A stretch of 64,000 bases of DNA. It comes from Parafrankia discariae. GTDB taxonomy: Bacteria; Actinomycetota; Actinomycetes; Frankiales; Frankiaceae. Below are positions 20,040 through 29,204 of the stretch, one piece after another. Both the position numbers and the translations under genes were made by a program. The DNA is taken from contig NZ_KB891241.1 in NCBI RefSeq assembly GCF_000373365.1, forward strand, positions 124,001 through 188,000, written 5' to 3'. The notes under the pieces were generated by a model. That model was not told the DNA's origin and ran no database searches. It saw nothing but the letters and a program-made list of their open reading frames with translations. How positions within the stretch are numbered: the first letter of the stretch is position 1; each line of letters begins with the position of its first letter.

Positions 20040-22448
20040 ATGATCAACGTCGCCGAGATCGACGCGGAGTCCGGTGTGCGGAGCACGGGTCCGCTGTCCA
20101 CCGAGGAACTGCGACTGATCGACGCCTACTGGCGTGCCGCCAACTACCTCGCGGTGGGGCAGATCTACCTGCTCGACAACCCGTTGCTCAGCGAGCCGCT
20201 GCGGGCCGAGCACGTCAAGCCGCGGCTGCTCGGGCACTGGGGCACCACGCCCGGGCTCAATCTCATCTACGCCCACATGAACCGGGTCATCCGTCGCAAC
20301 GACCTCGACGCGATCTACGTGATCGGCCCCGGCCACGGCGGGCCGGGCATCGTGGCCAACACCTATCTCGAGGGCACGTACAGCGAGATCTACCCCTCCG
20401 TCACCCAGGACAGAGAGGGCCTGCGCCGGCTGTTCCGGCAGTTCTCGTTCCCCGGGGGGATTCCCAGCCACGTGGCACCGGAGGTGCCCGGCTCCATCCA
20501 CGAGGGCGGTGAGCTGGGGTACGCGCTCACCCATGCCTACGGCGCCGCCTTCGACAACCCCGGCCTGGTGGTCGCCGCCGTCGTCGGTGACGGCGAGGCG
20601 GAGACCGGCCCGCTGGCGGCGAGCTGGCACTCCAACAAGTTCCTCGACCCGGTGCGCGACGGCGCGGTGCTGCCGATCCTGCACCTCAACGGGTACAAGA
20701 TCGCGCAGCCGACGATCCTCGCCCGCATCCCCGAGTCGGAGCTCGACGCGCTGATGCGCGGCTACGGCTACGAGCCGCTGCACGTCACCGGCGACGACCC
20801 GGCCGACGTCCACCAGCAGTTCGCCCGGGTGCTCGACACCGCCGTCTCGCGGATCTTCGACATCCAGGACCGCGCCCGCCGCGGCGGCGACTCGTCCCGG
20901 CCGGTGTGGCCGATGATCGTCCTGCGCACGCCGAAGGGGTGGACGGGCCCGTCGACGGTCGACGGCCGGCCGGTCGAGGGGAACTGGCGCTCGCACCAGG
21001 TGCCGATCGCCGAGCTGCACGGCAACCCCGAGCATCTGGCCCTGCTGGAGTCGTGGCTGCGCAGCTACCGGCCCTGGGAGCTGTTCGACGCCGACGGGCG
21101 GCTGGTCCCGGAGCTGGCGTCGCTGGCTCCCGTGGGCACCCGCCGGATGAGCGCGAACCCGCACGCCAACGGCGGTGAGCTGCTGCGTGACCTGACGTTG
21201 CCGGACTTCCGCGACTACGCCGTCGACGTCCCGCAGCCGGGAGTGAGCTTCAACGAGGCGACGCGGGTGCTGGGCGGCTTCCTGCGCGACGTCATGCGGT
21301 CGAACCCGAACACCTTCCGGGTGATGGGTCCGGACGAGACCGCGTCGAACCGTCTCGGGGCGCTGTTCGAGACCACGTCCCGGGCCTGGAACGCCGAGAC
21401 GGTGCCGACCGACGAGGACCTGGCCCCGGACGGCCGGGTGATGGAGGTGCTCTCCGAGCACCTGTGTCAGGGCTGGTTGGAGGGCTACCTGCTCACCGGT
21501 CGGCACGGCTTCTTCTCGTGCTACGAGGCGTTCATCCACATCGTCGACTCGATGGTGAACCAGCACGCGAAATGGCTGAAGGCGACCCGGCACATTCCCT
21601 GGCGCCGGCCGATCGCCTCGCTGAACTACCTGCTCACCAGCCATGTCTGGCGCCAGGACCACAACGGCTTCTCGCACCAGGACCCGGGCTTCATCGACCA
21701 CGTGGTCAACAAGAAGGCCGAGATCATCCGGGTCTACCTGCCGCCGGACGCGAACACGCTGCTCTCGGTGGCCGACCACTGCCTGCGCAGCCGGCACTAC
21801 ATCAACGTCATCGTCGCCGGCAAGCAGCCGGCGCTGAACTATCTGCCGATGTCGGACGCGATCGCGCACTGCACCCGCGGCCTGGGCATCTGGGACTGGG
21901 CGAGCAACGACCACACCGAGGACGGCGACGGCACCCCCGACGTCGTCATGGCCTGCGCCGGGGACATCCCGACCCTGGAGACGCTGGCCGCGGTCGACAT
22001 CCTGCGCCAGAACTTCCCCGAGCTGAAGGTGCGGGTCGTCAACGTGGTCGACCTGATGTGCCTGCAGGCGGAGGCCGAGCACCCGCACGGCATGTCCGAC
22101 GCGCGCTTCGACGCGCTGTTCACCGAGGACCGCCCGATCATCTTCGCCTACCACGGCTATCCGTGGCTGATCCACCGCCTCACCTACCGCCGGCGCAACC
22201 ACGGCAACCTGCACGTCCGCGGCTACATCGAGGAGGGCACGACGACCACGCCCTTCGACATGGTCATGATGAACAACCTCGACCGCTTCCACCTGGTCGT
22301 GGACGTGATCGACCGGGTGGCCAGCCTCGGCGCCCGCGCGGCGCACGTCCGGCAGCGGATGATCGACGCCCGGCTCGCGGCCCGCGCCTACACCCGCGAC
22401 CACGGCGAGGACGACCCGTGCATCCGTGACTGGACGTGGCCCTACTGA
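20040..22448 (+). CDS. xfp: Xylulose-5-phosphate/fructose-6-phosphate phosphoketolase
   Basis: Phosphoketolase is thiamine-diphosphate dependent and splits Xu5P (and often F6P) with phosphate to acetyl-phosphate plus a sugar phosphate. It has 802 residues, full length. Motifs: [27 protein letters not shown], the ThDP/Mg site [21 protein letters not shown], and [20 protein letters not shown] at 20040 follows GAGAGGGCGG. ackA is 84 bp downstream, so acetyl-phosphate can go straight to acetate and ATP. Whether it prefers Xu5P only is not readable. Imperfect 15-bp repeats begin at its stop codon. Confidence 0.96.
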   Translation: MINVAEIDAESGVRSTGPLSTEELRLIDAYWRAANYLAVGQIYLLDNPLLSEPLRAEHVKPRLLGHWGTTPGLNLIYAHMNRVIRRNDLDAIYVIGPGHGGPGIVANTYLEGTYSEIYPSVTQDREGLRRLFRQFSFPGGIPSHVAPEVPGSIHEGGELGYALTHAYGAAFDNPGLVVAAVVGDGEAETGPLAASWHSNKFLDPVRDGAVLPILHLNGYKIAQPTILARIPESELDALMRGYGYEPLHVTGDDPADVHQQFARVLDTAVSRIFDIQDRARRGGDSSRPVWPMIVLRTPKGWTGPSTVDGRPVEGNWRSHQVPIAELHGNPEHLALLESWLRSYRPWELFDADGRLVPELASLAPVGTRRMSANPHANGGELLRDLTLPDFRDYAVDVPQPGVSFNEATRVLGGFLRDVMRSNPNTFRVMGPDETASNRLGALFETTSRAWNAETVPTDEDLAPDGRVMEVLSEHLCQGWLEGYLLTGRHGFFSCYEAFIHIVDSMVNQHAKWLKATRHIPWRRPIASLNYLLTSHVWRQDHNGFSHQDPGFIDHVVNKKAEIIRVYLPPDANTLLSVADHCLRSRHYINVIVAGKQPALNYLPMSDAIAHCTRGLGIWDWASNDHTEDGDGTPDVVMACAGDIPTLETLAAVDILRQNFPELKVRVVNVVDLMCLQAEAEHPHGMSDARFDALFTEDRPIIFAYHGYPWLIHRLTYRRRNHGNLHVRGYIEEGTTTTPFDMVMMNNLDRFHLVVDVIDRVASLGARAAHVRQRMIDARLAARAYTRDHGEDDPCIRDWTWPY

Positions 22449-22495
22449 CCGAGGGCCTGCTCACCCAGGGCCCGCTGGGCCCGCTGACCGAGGGC
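22442..22495. repeat. 15-bp imperfect tandem repeats spanning the xfp stop codon
   Basis: Units CTACTGACCGAGGGC (22442), CTGCTCACCCAGGGC (22457), a 9-bp deleted unit (22472) and CCGCTGACCGAGGGC (22481). The xfp stop (22446-22448) lies in unit 1. Confidence 0.75.
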
Positions 22496-22532
22496 GGCAC
22501 CCGCCCACCCCCCCCCGGAAGGACCGATAGAC

Positions 22533-23699
22533 GTGGCGGACGTCCCGACGCGGGCTACGGCTGGCGCCGTCGCGGCGGCGGCCGTCGTCGCGGCATCGGT
22601 GAACGTGCTCGTGGTGAACGCGGGCTCGTCCAGCGTGAAGCTGCGCCTGCTCGACCCGGATGACCGGGTGCTGGCCGCGCACGACCTGCGCGCCGTCGCC
22701 GGGCGGCCCGACCCGGCGGAGCTGGAACAGGCCGTCGACGCCCTCGCGCACGCTGGCGAGGTCAGCGTCACCGGGCATCGCGTCGTGCATGGCGGGTCGA
22801 CGTTCACCGACCCGGTGCTCGTCGACGAACAGGTCGAACGGCGGCTGCGGGAACTCGTCTCGCTGGCGCCGCTGCACCAGCCCGCGGCGCTGGCGGCGCT
22901 GGCCGACGTGTCGGAGGCGCTCCCCGGTGTCCCGCGGGTGGCCTGCTTCGACACCGCCTTCCACGCCCGGATGCCACCCGAGGCCGTCACCTACCCGGTC
23001 CCGGCCCGGTGGCGTGAGCAGTACGGCGTCCGCCGCTACGGCTTCCACGGTCTGTCGCACGCCTACGCCGCCCGGCGGGCGGCCGAACTGACCGGTGCGC
23101 GCCGGGTGGTGACCGCGCACCTGGGCTCGGGCGCGTCACTGGCCGCGGTCCGCGACGGCGTCAGCATCGACACGACCATGGGCTTCACCCCGCTGGAGGG
23201 TCTGGTGATGGCGACCCGCTCCGGCACGGTCGACCCGGGGCTCCTGCTCTGGCTGCAGACCGAACAGGGGCTGACCGCGCAGGAGCTCACCGACGCGCTC
23301 TTCCACGAGAGCGGGATGACCGGCCTGGTCGGCTCGGCGGACATGCGGGCCATCCTGACCGGCGCGCGCCGGGCGGGTACCCCCGAGGCGCTCGGCATGG
23401 CCGTCTACCTGCACCGGCTGCGGGCCGAGACCGCCGCGATGACGGCCTCGCTCGGCGGCCTGGACGCCCTGGTCTTCACCGGAGGGGTCGGGGAGCACGC
23501 CGGCCCGGTGCGCTCGGGTGCCGCCACCGGGCTCGCCTTCCTCGGGGTCACGGTCGACGAGGAGCGCAACCTCTCCTACACCGGCGGCGACCTCGACATC
23601 AGCGCGCCGGGCGCCCCCGTGCGCACCCTGATCGTCGAGGCACGCGAGGACGTCGAGATCGCCCGCGCCGCCCGCGAGCTCCTGGCCACCCTGACCTGA
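22533..23699 (+). CDS. ackA: Acetate kinase
   Basis: AckA transfers phosphate from acetyl-phosphate to ADP. It has 388 residues. Motifs: NVLVVNAGSSSVKLRL (phosphate 1), GHRVVHGG, FDTAFHARMP, YGFHGLSH, TAHLGSGASLAAVRDG, GFTPLEGLVMATRSG and FTGGVGEHA. GTG at 22533 has GGAAGGA upstream. This start gives a 22-residue Ala/Val-rich extension before the conserved core, so a later start near 22602 cannot be excluded. The pairing with xfp gives a complete phosphoketolase-acetate ATP-yielding branch; no phosphotransacetylase gene is nearby. Confidence 0.95.
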   Translation: MADVPTRATAGAVAAAAVVAASVNVLVVNAGSSSVKLRLLDPDDRVLAAHDLRAVAGRPDPAELEQAVDALAHAGEVSVTGHRVVHGGSTFTDPVLVDEQVERRLRELVSLAPLHQPAALAALADVSEALPGVPRVACFDTAFHARMPPEAVTYPVPARWREQYGVRRYGFHGLSHAYAARRAAELTGARRVVTAHLGSGASLAAVRDGVSIDTTMGFTPLEGLVMATRSGTVDPGLLLWLQTEQGLTAQELTDALFHESGMTGLVGSADMRAILTGARRAGTPEALGMAVYLHRLRAETAAMTASLGGLDALVFTGGVGEHAGPVRSGAATGLAFLGVTVDEERNLSYTGGDLDISAPGAPVRTLIVEAREDVEIARAARELLATLT

Positions 23700-23737
23700 G
23701 CCGTCCGGGGCGCCGGCCCGGGGAGATCGTGGGCTGC

Positions 23738-23805
23738 TACGGTCTCGTGGTGTGATCGGCACATTCCGGAGTGTTCCTCCCGGTTTCCGGGCCGGGGGCC
23801 GTTGA
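23738..23805 (+). promoter_or_regulatory. TACGGT element and 17-codon frame abutting the next gene
   Basis: TACGGT (23738-23743) may be a -10 box. A frame from GTG 23752 encodes 17 residues and ends in TGA at 23803-23805, directly followed by the GTG start of the membrane protein gene. A leader peptide coupled to that gene is possible but unproven. Confidence 0.3.
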
Positions 23806-25572
23806 GTGGCGGGCTCGGGCGGCGGCGGCTTCGGCGGCTTCGGTGGCTTCGGCGGTCCAGGGGGAACCGGCGGCGGGGCCGGTGGTGCCGGCGGCTCGGG
23901 GCCGGTCAGCCGGCTGCGCCGGTGGACGAGGCGGGACGACGCCGACAGCGCCCCGGTGCTCGACCTCACCGACGTCGACGAGGTCACCACGATGTTGCTC
24001 GCGCCCCCGGCCGAGTACGCCGGGCTGCGGCGCCGGGTCGTCGACCAGTTCACGATCGTCAGCGCCAACCGTTGCCGACTCACCCGCTCGGTGAACTGGG
24101 GCCCGCTCGACGGGCTGCTGAACAGCATCGTTCCGGGCACCGGGCGGCTGGACACCGCCGGTCGGCTGCCGCCGGAGGTCTGCCTGCTGCTGCCGATCTC
24201 CACGTTGCCCAAGCGCGCCCTGGTCGGCTTCGACCTCGCCGGCCCGGGCGGCTCCGACGCCCACCTGATGCCGTACGGGACGTCCGTCGCGATCCAGGGC
24301 AACCTGATCGCGCTGCTCGCCGACGCCGCCGGCTGCCCGTTGCCCGGCCCCGCGCGCCGCGTCGTGGACGCGATCTCCAGGTTCCGCCCGGGGCGGCTGT
24401 CCGGCAACCTGCCCGGCCTGGTGCCCCGCCGGGGGCGTCCGCTTCCGCTCGACGCCGTCGCGACCTACCTCGCCCGCGAGGCGGATCTGTCGGTGCCGGA
24501 GGTGACACTGCGGTCCTGGCAGGCGCTGCTCGAACCGGCCCAGCTCCTGCTGCGCTCGGTGCTGGCGGAACCCTTCGACCCACTGAGCAGCGCGGACACG
24601 ATGCTGCTCGCGGCCGGCGAGCTCTGGCGTGATCCGGACGTCCCCACCCCGCTGGAGGTCGCGCACATCGGTCACTACCTGCGGGAGTTCACCGGCTGGA
24701 TCGACGAGCTGAGCCTGGCGGGCCCGGCCGCGGTGCCGGTGCTGAGCACGGTGGCGGAGTACGGGCGGCGCTGGGAGGCGCTCGCCGCCGTCACCCTGGA
24801 CCCGTACCGCCCGTGCCTGATCAAGATGTCCGAGGAGCGGCGCACGGTGCTGACCCGCCGCTGCCCCGTCCAGGACGAGTCGCTCACCCCGCGGCAGCGG
24901 TGGCTGACGCCGGTGGCGCTCGTGGACATCGACCCGGGCGGGCCGGGCAGCTATCACGTGAGCGTGGGCACCGACGACACCAGCATCGAGCTGAGCACGC
25001 CGATCACGGTCGACCTGGAGCACCGCCGGATCGCCCGGACCTACGTCGAGGACGTCCACCAGAACCGTGAGGTGTACGCGTTCTACACCACCGACGCGCG
25101 GCGGGCGGCGCGGGCGAAGCTGGTGGTGGGCCTCAGTGTGTCGCCGGACGTCGCCCGCGTCACGGTCGCGATCCTGGTCCTGATGTGTCTCACCGTGGCC
25201 TTGTCGGCGCTGCCGTTCGAGCTCGGGGCCGACGCGGTCGCGGTCGTCGCGGTGCCGTCGTCGTTCGCGGCGACCCTGCTGCTGACCAGGGAGCGGTCGA
25301 GCCTGGCGGCCTGGGTGCTCGGGCCGGCCAAGCAGGCGCTGCTCGCGCTGCTGGTGGCGCTGGCGGTGCTCTCGGGGCTGCGCGCGCTGGGCTGGCACAC
25401 TCCGCCGCCGGATCCCGGTGGGTCGATCACGTACGTTCCGGGAGCGTCGCCCCAGCTCGGGGCGCTGGCACCGGCTTCGCGGCCGGGTCGTGCGGTGGGC
25501 TTGTCCTTATCGGTGGCCGTGCCGGACCAGCCGGGCACCTGGCGGGCGGCGGGGGCTGGTCCGCGCCGCTGA
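23806..25572 (+). CDS. Unknown membrane protein with Gly-rich N-terminus
   Basis: A 588-residue protein that I do not recognise. Residues 1-35 are almost only Gly/Phe/Ala/Ser, with repeated GFGGF. A soluble region of about 410 residues follows, with few hallmarks (LTRSVNWGPLDGLLNSIVPGTG, SEERRTVLTRRCPVQ, and a beta-rich stretch near 380-440). Three hydrophobic helices lie at about 449-470, 475-492 and 505-525, and a Pro/Gly-rich end. No signal peptide is evident, so the large N-terminal region is probably cytoplasmic. GTG at 23806 has a poor ribosome binding site. It lies 106 bp after ackA, but no functional link to acetate metabolism is visible. Confidence 0.75.
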   Translation: MAGSGGGGFGGFGGFGGPGGTGGGAGGAGGSGPVSRLRRWTRRDDADSAPVLDLTDVDEVTTMLLAPPAEYAGLRRRVVDQFTIVSANRCRLTRSVNWGPLDGLLNSIVPGTGRLDTAGRLPPEVCLLLPISTLPKRALVGFDLAGPGGSDAHLMPYGTSVAIQGNLIALLADAAGCPLPGPARRVVDAISRFRPGRLSGNLPGLVPRRGRPLPLDAVATYLAREADLSVPEVTLRSWQALLEPAQLLLRSVLAEPFDPLSSADTMLLAAGELWRDPDVPTPLEVAHIGHYLREFTGWIDELSLAGPAAVPVLSTVAEYGRRWEALAAVTLDPYRPCLIKMSEERRTVLTRRCPVQDESLTPRQRWLTPVALVDIDPGGPGSYHVSVGTDDTSIELSTPITVDLEHRRIARTYVEDVHQNREVYAFYTTDARRAARAKLVVGLSVSPDVARVTVAILVLMCLTVALSALPFELGADAVAVVAVPSSFAATLLLTRERSSLAAWVLGPAKQALLALLVALAVLSGLRALGWHTPPPDPGGSITYVPGASPQLGALAPASRPGRAVGLSLSVAVPDQPGTWRAAGAGPRR

Positions 25573-25639
25573 ACGGCGACCGCGGCACCGGCCGTGGCGG
25601 TACCCTGAACCCACTGTCGTGCGAGACGGGGCGGTGGGC

Positions 25640-25864
25640 ATGCCGAAGAACTACGGCGCAGGCGTCACTTGCGGCGCGGTCACTGGCGGTGCGGTCGCCG
25701 GTGGCGCGGCTCGCCGGGGCGGCCCGCTGTCGTTCGTCCGTCTCGGTCGTCGTGAGCTGTGGATGCGGCTCGACCGAAACATGGTCGCCGGTGCCCGTCG
25801 AGGGTCTGCGAGCCATCCTCCCGCCGCCTCCCCGGGCGCGGCGGGGGTGGCGTCCGGGTCATGA
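25640..25864 (+). CDS. Possible small basic protein
   Basis: A 74-codon frame begins MPKNYGAGVTCGAV and contains the segment RRELWMRLDRNMVAGARRG. It lies about 27 nt downstream of a predicted start site after TACCCT (25601-25606), with a G-rich GGGGCGGTGGG before the ATG. The composition is basic in the middle and low-complexity at both ends, and no family is recognised. It may be a chance open frame in GC-rich DNA. Confidence 0.25.
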   Translation: MPKNYGAGVTCGAVTGGAVAGGAARRGGPLSFVRLGRRELWMRLDRNMVAGARRGSASHPPAASPGAAGVASGS

Positions 25865-26018
25865 AAGCCGCTCAGAAGTAGTTCCTGGTTCCTGCCCCGG
25901 CCCGCCGGTGCGGCGGCCGACCCGGTTTGACCGTCCGGTCGGTGCCGCCCGCTCGCGGCGGGGGTCCGCCGACTGGCGCCGCTCGGTGACCGTCGGAGGA
26001 GATGTCGGAGGTGCCCGC

Positions 26019-26031
26019 TAGCGTGGCAGGT
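26019..26031 (+). promoter_or_regulatory. -10-like TAGCGT, leaderless promoter of dapA
   Basis: TAGCGT (26019-26024) lies 7 nt before ATG 26032. This supports 26032 as the start over in-frame ATG 26002 and GTG 26011, although GGAGGAG at 25995 would suit the latter. Confidence 0.5.
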
Positions 26032-26988
26032 ATGTCAGCATTGCCCCCGGCCCCGTTCGGGCGGATGATCACGGCGATGATCACGCCGTTCACCGCGGAC
26101 GGCGGCCTGGACGTCCCCGGCGCCGCGGCGCTCGCGGAGCATCTCGTCGACGCCGGAAATGACGCGCTGGTCATCAACGGCACCACGGGCGAGTCGCCCA
26201 CGACGTCGGATGCCGAGAAGGACATCCTGGTGCGGGCCGTCCGTGACGCGGTCGGCAGCCGGGCCCAGGTGATCGCCGGCGTCGGCACGAACGACACCCG
26301 GCACACCGTCGAGCTGGCCGAGGCGGCCGAGAAAGCGGGCGCCGACGGCCTGCTCGTGGTCGCCCCGTACTACAACAAGCCGCCGCAGGCCGGGCTGCTC
26401 GCGCACTTCCGGGCGGTCGCCGACGCGACATCGCTGCCTGTGATGATCTACGATATTCCCGGCAGGTCCGGTGTACCGGTCGAGACCGAGACTCTCCTGA
26501 AGCTGGCCGAACACTCGCGTATCGTCGCGGTCAAGGACGCCAAGGACGATCTCTCCGCGTCTTCGTGGGTACTGGCCAACACCGGCCTCGCCTACTACTC
26601 GGGCACGGACGTGCTCAATCTTCCGCTTCTGTCCGTTGGTGCGTGCGGTGTGGTCAGTGTCGTCGGTCACGTGGCCAGCCCCGCCATTCGGGCGATGATC
26701 GAGGCCTTCGGGGCCGGTGAGGTGGGTCGGGCGATCGCGCTCCACAAGGGCTTGCTGCCCGCATATCAGGGAATCTTCCGCACTCAGGGTGTGATCACGA
26801 CGAAGGCGGCGCTGGCCATGGCCGGCCTGCCCGCGGGTCCGGTCCGCTCCCCGCTCGTCGACGCGACGGACGCCGAGCGTGCCCGGCTGCGGGCCGATCT
26901 GGCCGCGGCCGGGCTCGATCCCGGGTCCCCGCCCGGGCTCTCGGGGTCGGGCGCCGCCGTGGTCGTCCCGGGGACGGCGGCTTCATGA
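26032..26988 (+). CDS. dapA: 4-hydroxy-tetrahydrodipicolinate synthase
   Basis: DapA condenses pyruvate with aspartate semialdehyde, the first committed step to diaminopimelate. The 318-residue TIM barrel shows FGRMITAMITPF at the start, NGTTGESPTTSDAEK, the catalytic Tyr in IYDIPGRSG (about residue 140) and the Schiff-base Lys in VAVKDAKDD (about residue 168). The last 30 residues are a non-conserved Gly/Pro tail. Its stop overlaps the start of the RNase J gene (ATGA), a pairing also known from Streptomyces and mycobacteria. Confidence 0.97.
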   Translation: MSALPPAPFGRMITAMITPFTADGGLDVPGAAALAEHLVDAGNDALVINGTTGESPTTSDAEKDILVRAVRDAVGSRAQVIAGVGTNDTRHTVELAEAAEKAGADGLLVVAPYYNKPPQAGLLAHFRAVADATSLPVMIYDIPGRSGVPVETETLLKLAEHSRIVAVKDAKDDLSASSWVLANTGLAYYSGTDVLNLPLLSVGACGVVSVVGHVASPAIRAMIEAFGAGEVGRAIALHKGLLPAYQGIFRTQGVITTKAALAMAGLPAGPVRSPLVDATDAERARLRADLAAAGLDPGSPPGLSGSGAAVVVPGTAAS

Positions 26989-28670
26989 CGCGTCCGCACC
27001 CGGAGCTGGGCCCGCCGCCGCCGCTGCGCGCCGACGGCCTGCGGATCATCCCGCTCGGCGGCCTCGGCGAGATCGGTCGCAACATGACCGTGTTCGAGCA
27101 CTCCGGGCGGCTGCTCATCGTCGACTGCGGGGTGCTCTTCCCCGAGACGGACCAGCCCGGCGTCGATCTCATCCTGCCGGACTTCACCGCCATCCGGGAC
27201 CGCCTGCAGGACATCGAGGCGGTCATCCTCACGCATGCGCACGAGGACCACATCGGTGCCGTCCCGTACCTGCTTCGTGAACGGCGTGACATCCCGCTGG
27301 TCGGCACCCGGCTGACGCTCGCGCTCATGGTGGCCAAGCTCGCCGAGCACCGGATCCAGCCGGTGACCATGCAGATCCGCGAGGAGGAGAAGCACTCCTT
27401 CGGTCCGTTCGACCTCGAGTTCCTCGCCGTCAACCACTCCATCCCGGACGCCGTCGCGGTCGCCATCCGCACCGACGCGGGCCTGGTGCTGCACACCGGC
27501 GACTTCAAGATGGACCAGCTCCCGCTGGACGGGCGGCTCACCGACCTGGGCGGCTTCGCCCGGCTCGGCCGCGAGGGCGTCGACCTGCTGCTCTCGGACT
27601 CGACGAACGCCGAGGTCCCCGGTTTCGTCGCCTCGGAGCGCGCGATCGCCCCCGTGCTCGACAAGGTCTTCCGCGAGGCGGACCGGCGCATCGTCGTCGC
27701 GTGCTTCGCCAGCCACGTCCACCGCGTGCAGCAGGTGCTCGACGCCGCCGAGTCGCACGGCCGGTCGGTCTGCTTCGTCGGCCGGTCGATGGTCCGCAAC
27801 ATGGGTGTCGCCCGTGATCTCGGCCTGCTGCGCGTCCCACCCGGCCTGGTGATCGACAGTCGCGACGTCGACTCGCTTCCCGACCGCAACATCTGCCTGG
27901 TCTCGACCGGGTCGCAGGGCGAGCCGCTGTCCGCGCTGTCCCGCATGGCCAACCGGGACCACGCGATCCGGATCCAGGAGGGCGACACGGTCGTCCTGGC
28001 CTCCAGCCTGATCCCGGGCAACGAGACGGCCGTGTTCCGGGTGATCAACGGCCTGACCAGGTGGGGCGCCCGGGTCGTGCACAAGGGCGTGGCGATGGTC
28101 CACACCTCCGGGCACGCCCCGGCCGGTGAGCTGCTCTACGTGCTCAACGCGACCAAGCCGTCGAACATGATGCCCGTGCACGGCGAGTGGCGGCACCTGC
28201 GCGCGCACGGTGCGCTCGCCGAGGCCACCGGCGTCCCGCCGGACCGGGTCATCATCGCCGAGGACGGCATGGTCATCGACCTCATCGACGGCCAGGCGGA
28301 GATCACCGGGGCGGTCCCCTGCGGGATGGTCTTCGTCGACGGGCTCGCCGTCGGCGACGTCGGGGAGTCGAGCCTGAAGGACCGGCGGATCCTCGGCGAG
28401 GAGGGCTTCATCACGATCACGGTCGTGGTGGATGCCGCCGCCGGCAAGGTCGTCGTCGGCCCGGATCTCTCCGCCCGCGGGTTCTCCGACTCCCGGGCCG
28501 CGTTCGAGGAGATCCGTGGCAAGCTCGCGGACGCCCTCGCCGACGCGATGCGCTCCGGCATGACCGACACGAACGCGCTGCAGCAGCTCGTCCGGCGCAC
28601 GGTGGGCCGTTGGGTCAACGACCGCTACCGTCGCCGCCCGATGATCCTCCCGGTCGTCCTGGAAGTCTGA
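26985..28670 (+). CDS. rnj: Ribonuclease J
   Basis: RNase J is a metallo-beta-lactamase/beta-CASP endo- and 5'-exoribonuclease in mRNA decay and rRNA maturation. It has 561 residues. Metal motif HAHEDHIG is at about residues 82-89; further motifs are NHSIPDAVA, LHTGDFKMD, SDSTNAEVPG, CFASHVHRVQQ, TSGHAPAGEL and MPVHGEWRH. The C-terminal domain includes GFSDSRAAFEEI. Start overlaps dapA by 4 bp. With pnp and rny also here, three main RNA-decay enzymes are encoded within 47 kb. The final 18 bp are duplicated in tandem after the stop. Confidence 0.97.
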   Translation: MTRPHPELGPPPPLRADGLRIIPLGGLGEIGRNMTVFEHSGRLLIVDCGVLFPETDQPGVDLILPDFTAIRDRLQDIEAVILTHAHEDHIGAVPYLLRERRDIPLVGTRLTLALMVAKLAEHRIQPVTMQIREEEKHSFGPFDLEFLAVNHSIPDAVAVAIRTDAGLVLHTGDFKMDQLPLDGRLTDLGGFARLGREGVDLLLSDSTNAEVPGFVASERAIAPVLDKVFREADRRIVVACFASHVHRVQQVLDAAESHGRSVCFVGRSMVRNMGVARDLGLLRVPPGLVIDSRDVDSLPDRNICLVSTGSQGEPLSALSRMANRDHAIRIQEGDTVVLASSLIPGNETAVFRVINGLTRWGARVVHKGVAMVHTSGHAPAGELLYVLNATKPSNMMPVHGEWRHLRAHGALAEATGVPPDRVIIAEDGMVIDLIDGQAEITGAVPCGMVFVDGLAVGDVGESSLKDRRILGEEGFITITVVVDAAAGKVVVGPDLSARGFSDSRAAFEEIRGKLADALADAMRSGMTDTNALQQLVRRTVGRWVNDRYRRRPMILPVVLEV

Positions 28671-28688
28671 GTCGTCCTGGAAGTCTGA
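28653..28688. repeat. 18-bp exact tandem duplication of the rnj 3' end
   Basis: GTCGTCCTGGAAGTCTGA is present at 28653-28670 (last five codons plus stop) and identically at 28671-28688. The second copy would encode VVLEV and a second in-frame stop. Confidence 0.95.
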
Positions 28689-28698
28689 GGAAGACCGC

Positions 28699-28738
28699 CC
28701 GGCCCTGGACCAGTCCCCTGGCCCAGGGCCGGTTTTTT
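28699..28738 (+). terminator. Intrinsic terminator of dapA-rnj
   Basis: A 10-bp perfect stem (CCGGCCCTGG and complement at 28723-28732) with a 14-nt loop is followed by six T residues. It lies 28 bp past the rnj stop. Canonical U-tract terminators are rare in this window; this is the clearest. Confidence 0.9.
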
Positions 28739-28760
28739 GCCCTGAAGGTCAGCCAGTCGA

Positions 28761-28791
28761 TATATACCGCTCGGCGTAATATAGTCCGGGT
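28761..28791 (+). promoter_or_regulatory. PadR-type operator overlapping a leaderless promoter
   Basis: TATAT (28761-28765) and ATATA (28779-28783) form an AT-rich inverted repeat in GC-rich surroundings. The right arm overlaps the -10 box TATAGT (28780-28785), which stands 6 nt before the ATG of the PadR gene. This is the layout expected for autorepression. Confidence 0.55.
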
Positions 28792-29190
28792 ATGACAGTG
28801 GAGGACATGCGGGAACCGACGTTCCTCGTGCTCGCCGCGCTGGCTGACGGCCCGCGCCACGGATACGCGGTGATCCGCGAGGTCGCGGACATCTCCGGCG
28901 GTCGGGTGACCATGCGGCCCGGCACGCTCTACGGCGCCCTGGACCGCCTCGCCGCCGAGGGCCTCGTGCGCGTCGAGCGTGAGGAGGTCGTCAACGGGCG
29001 GCTGCGGCGGTACTACACGCTGACCGACGACGGGGCTGGCGTTCTCGCGGAGCAGACCGAACGGCTGCGGGCCAACGTCGCCGAGGCCGACCGCAGACTG
29101 CGCCTGCGCGTCCGGCCCGCGGCCGGCCCGGCGACGGCGTTCGCGCGGCTGGCCAGGCCGGCGCCCCTGAGCGCGCCGGCGATCGGCTGA
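28792..29190 (+). CDS. PadR family transcriptional regulator
   Basis: A 132-residue winged-helix regulator of the PadR type. EPTFLVLAALADGPRHGYAV is the typical first helix pair; GTLYGALDRLAAEGLV is the recognition helix region, followed by the wing RRYYTLTDDG. A short coiled-coil C-terminus (about residues 80-105) would dimerise. The ATG follows a -10 box by 6 nt, so the mRNA is probably leaderless. The membrane-protein gene 14 bp downstream is the probable co-regulated partner. The ligand is unknown. Confidence 0.9.
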   Translation: MTVEDMREPTFLVLAALADGPRHGYAVIREVADISGGRVTMRPGTLYGALDRLAAEGLVRVEREEVVNGRLRRYYTLTDDGAGVLAEQTERLRANVAEADRRLRLRVRPAAGPATAFARLARPAPLSAPAIG

Positions 29191-29204
29191 GGGGCCGGCC
29201 GACG

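Larger units (their letters stand above)
25573..26031 (+). other. 459-bp spacer before dapA
   Basis: Contains a TACCCT hexamer (25601-25606) followed by a weak 74-codon frame (listed separately), then GC-rich sequence and GGAGGAG at 25995, and finally the dapA leaderless promoter. Nothing else is recognised. Confidence 0.5.
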
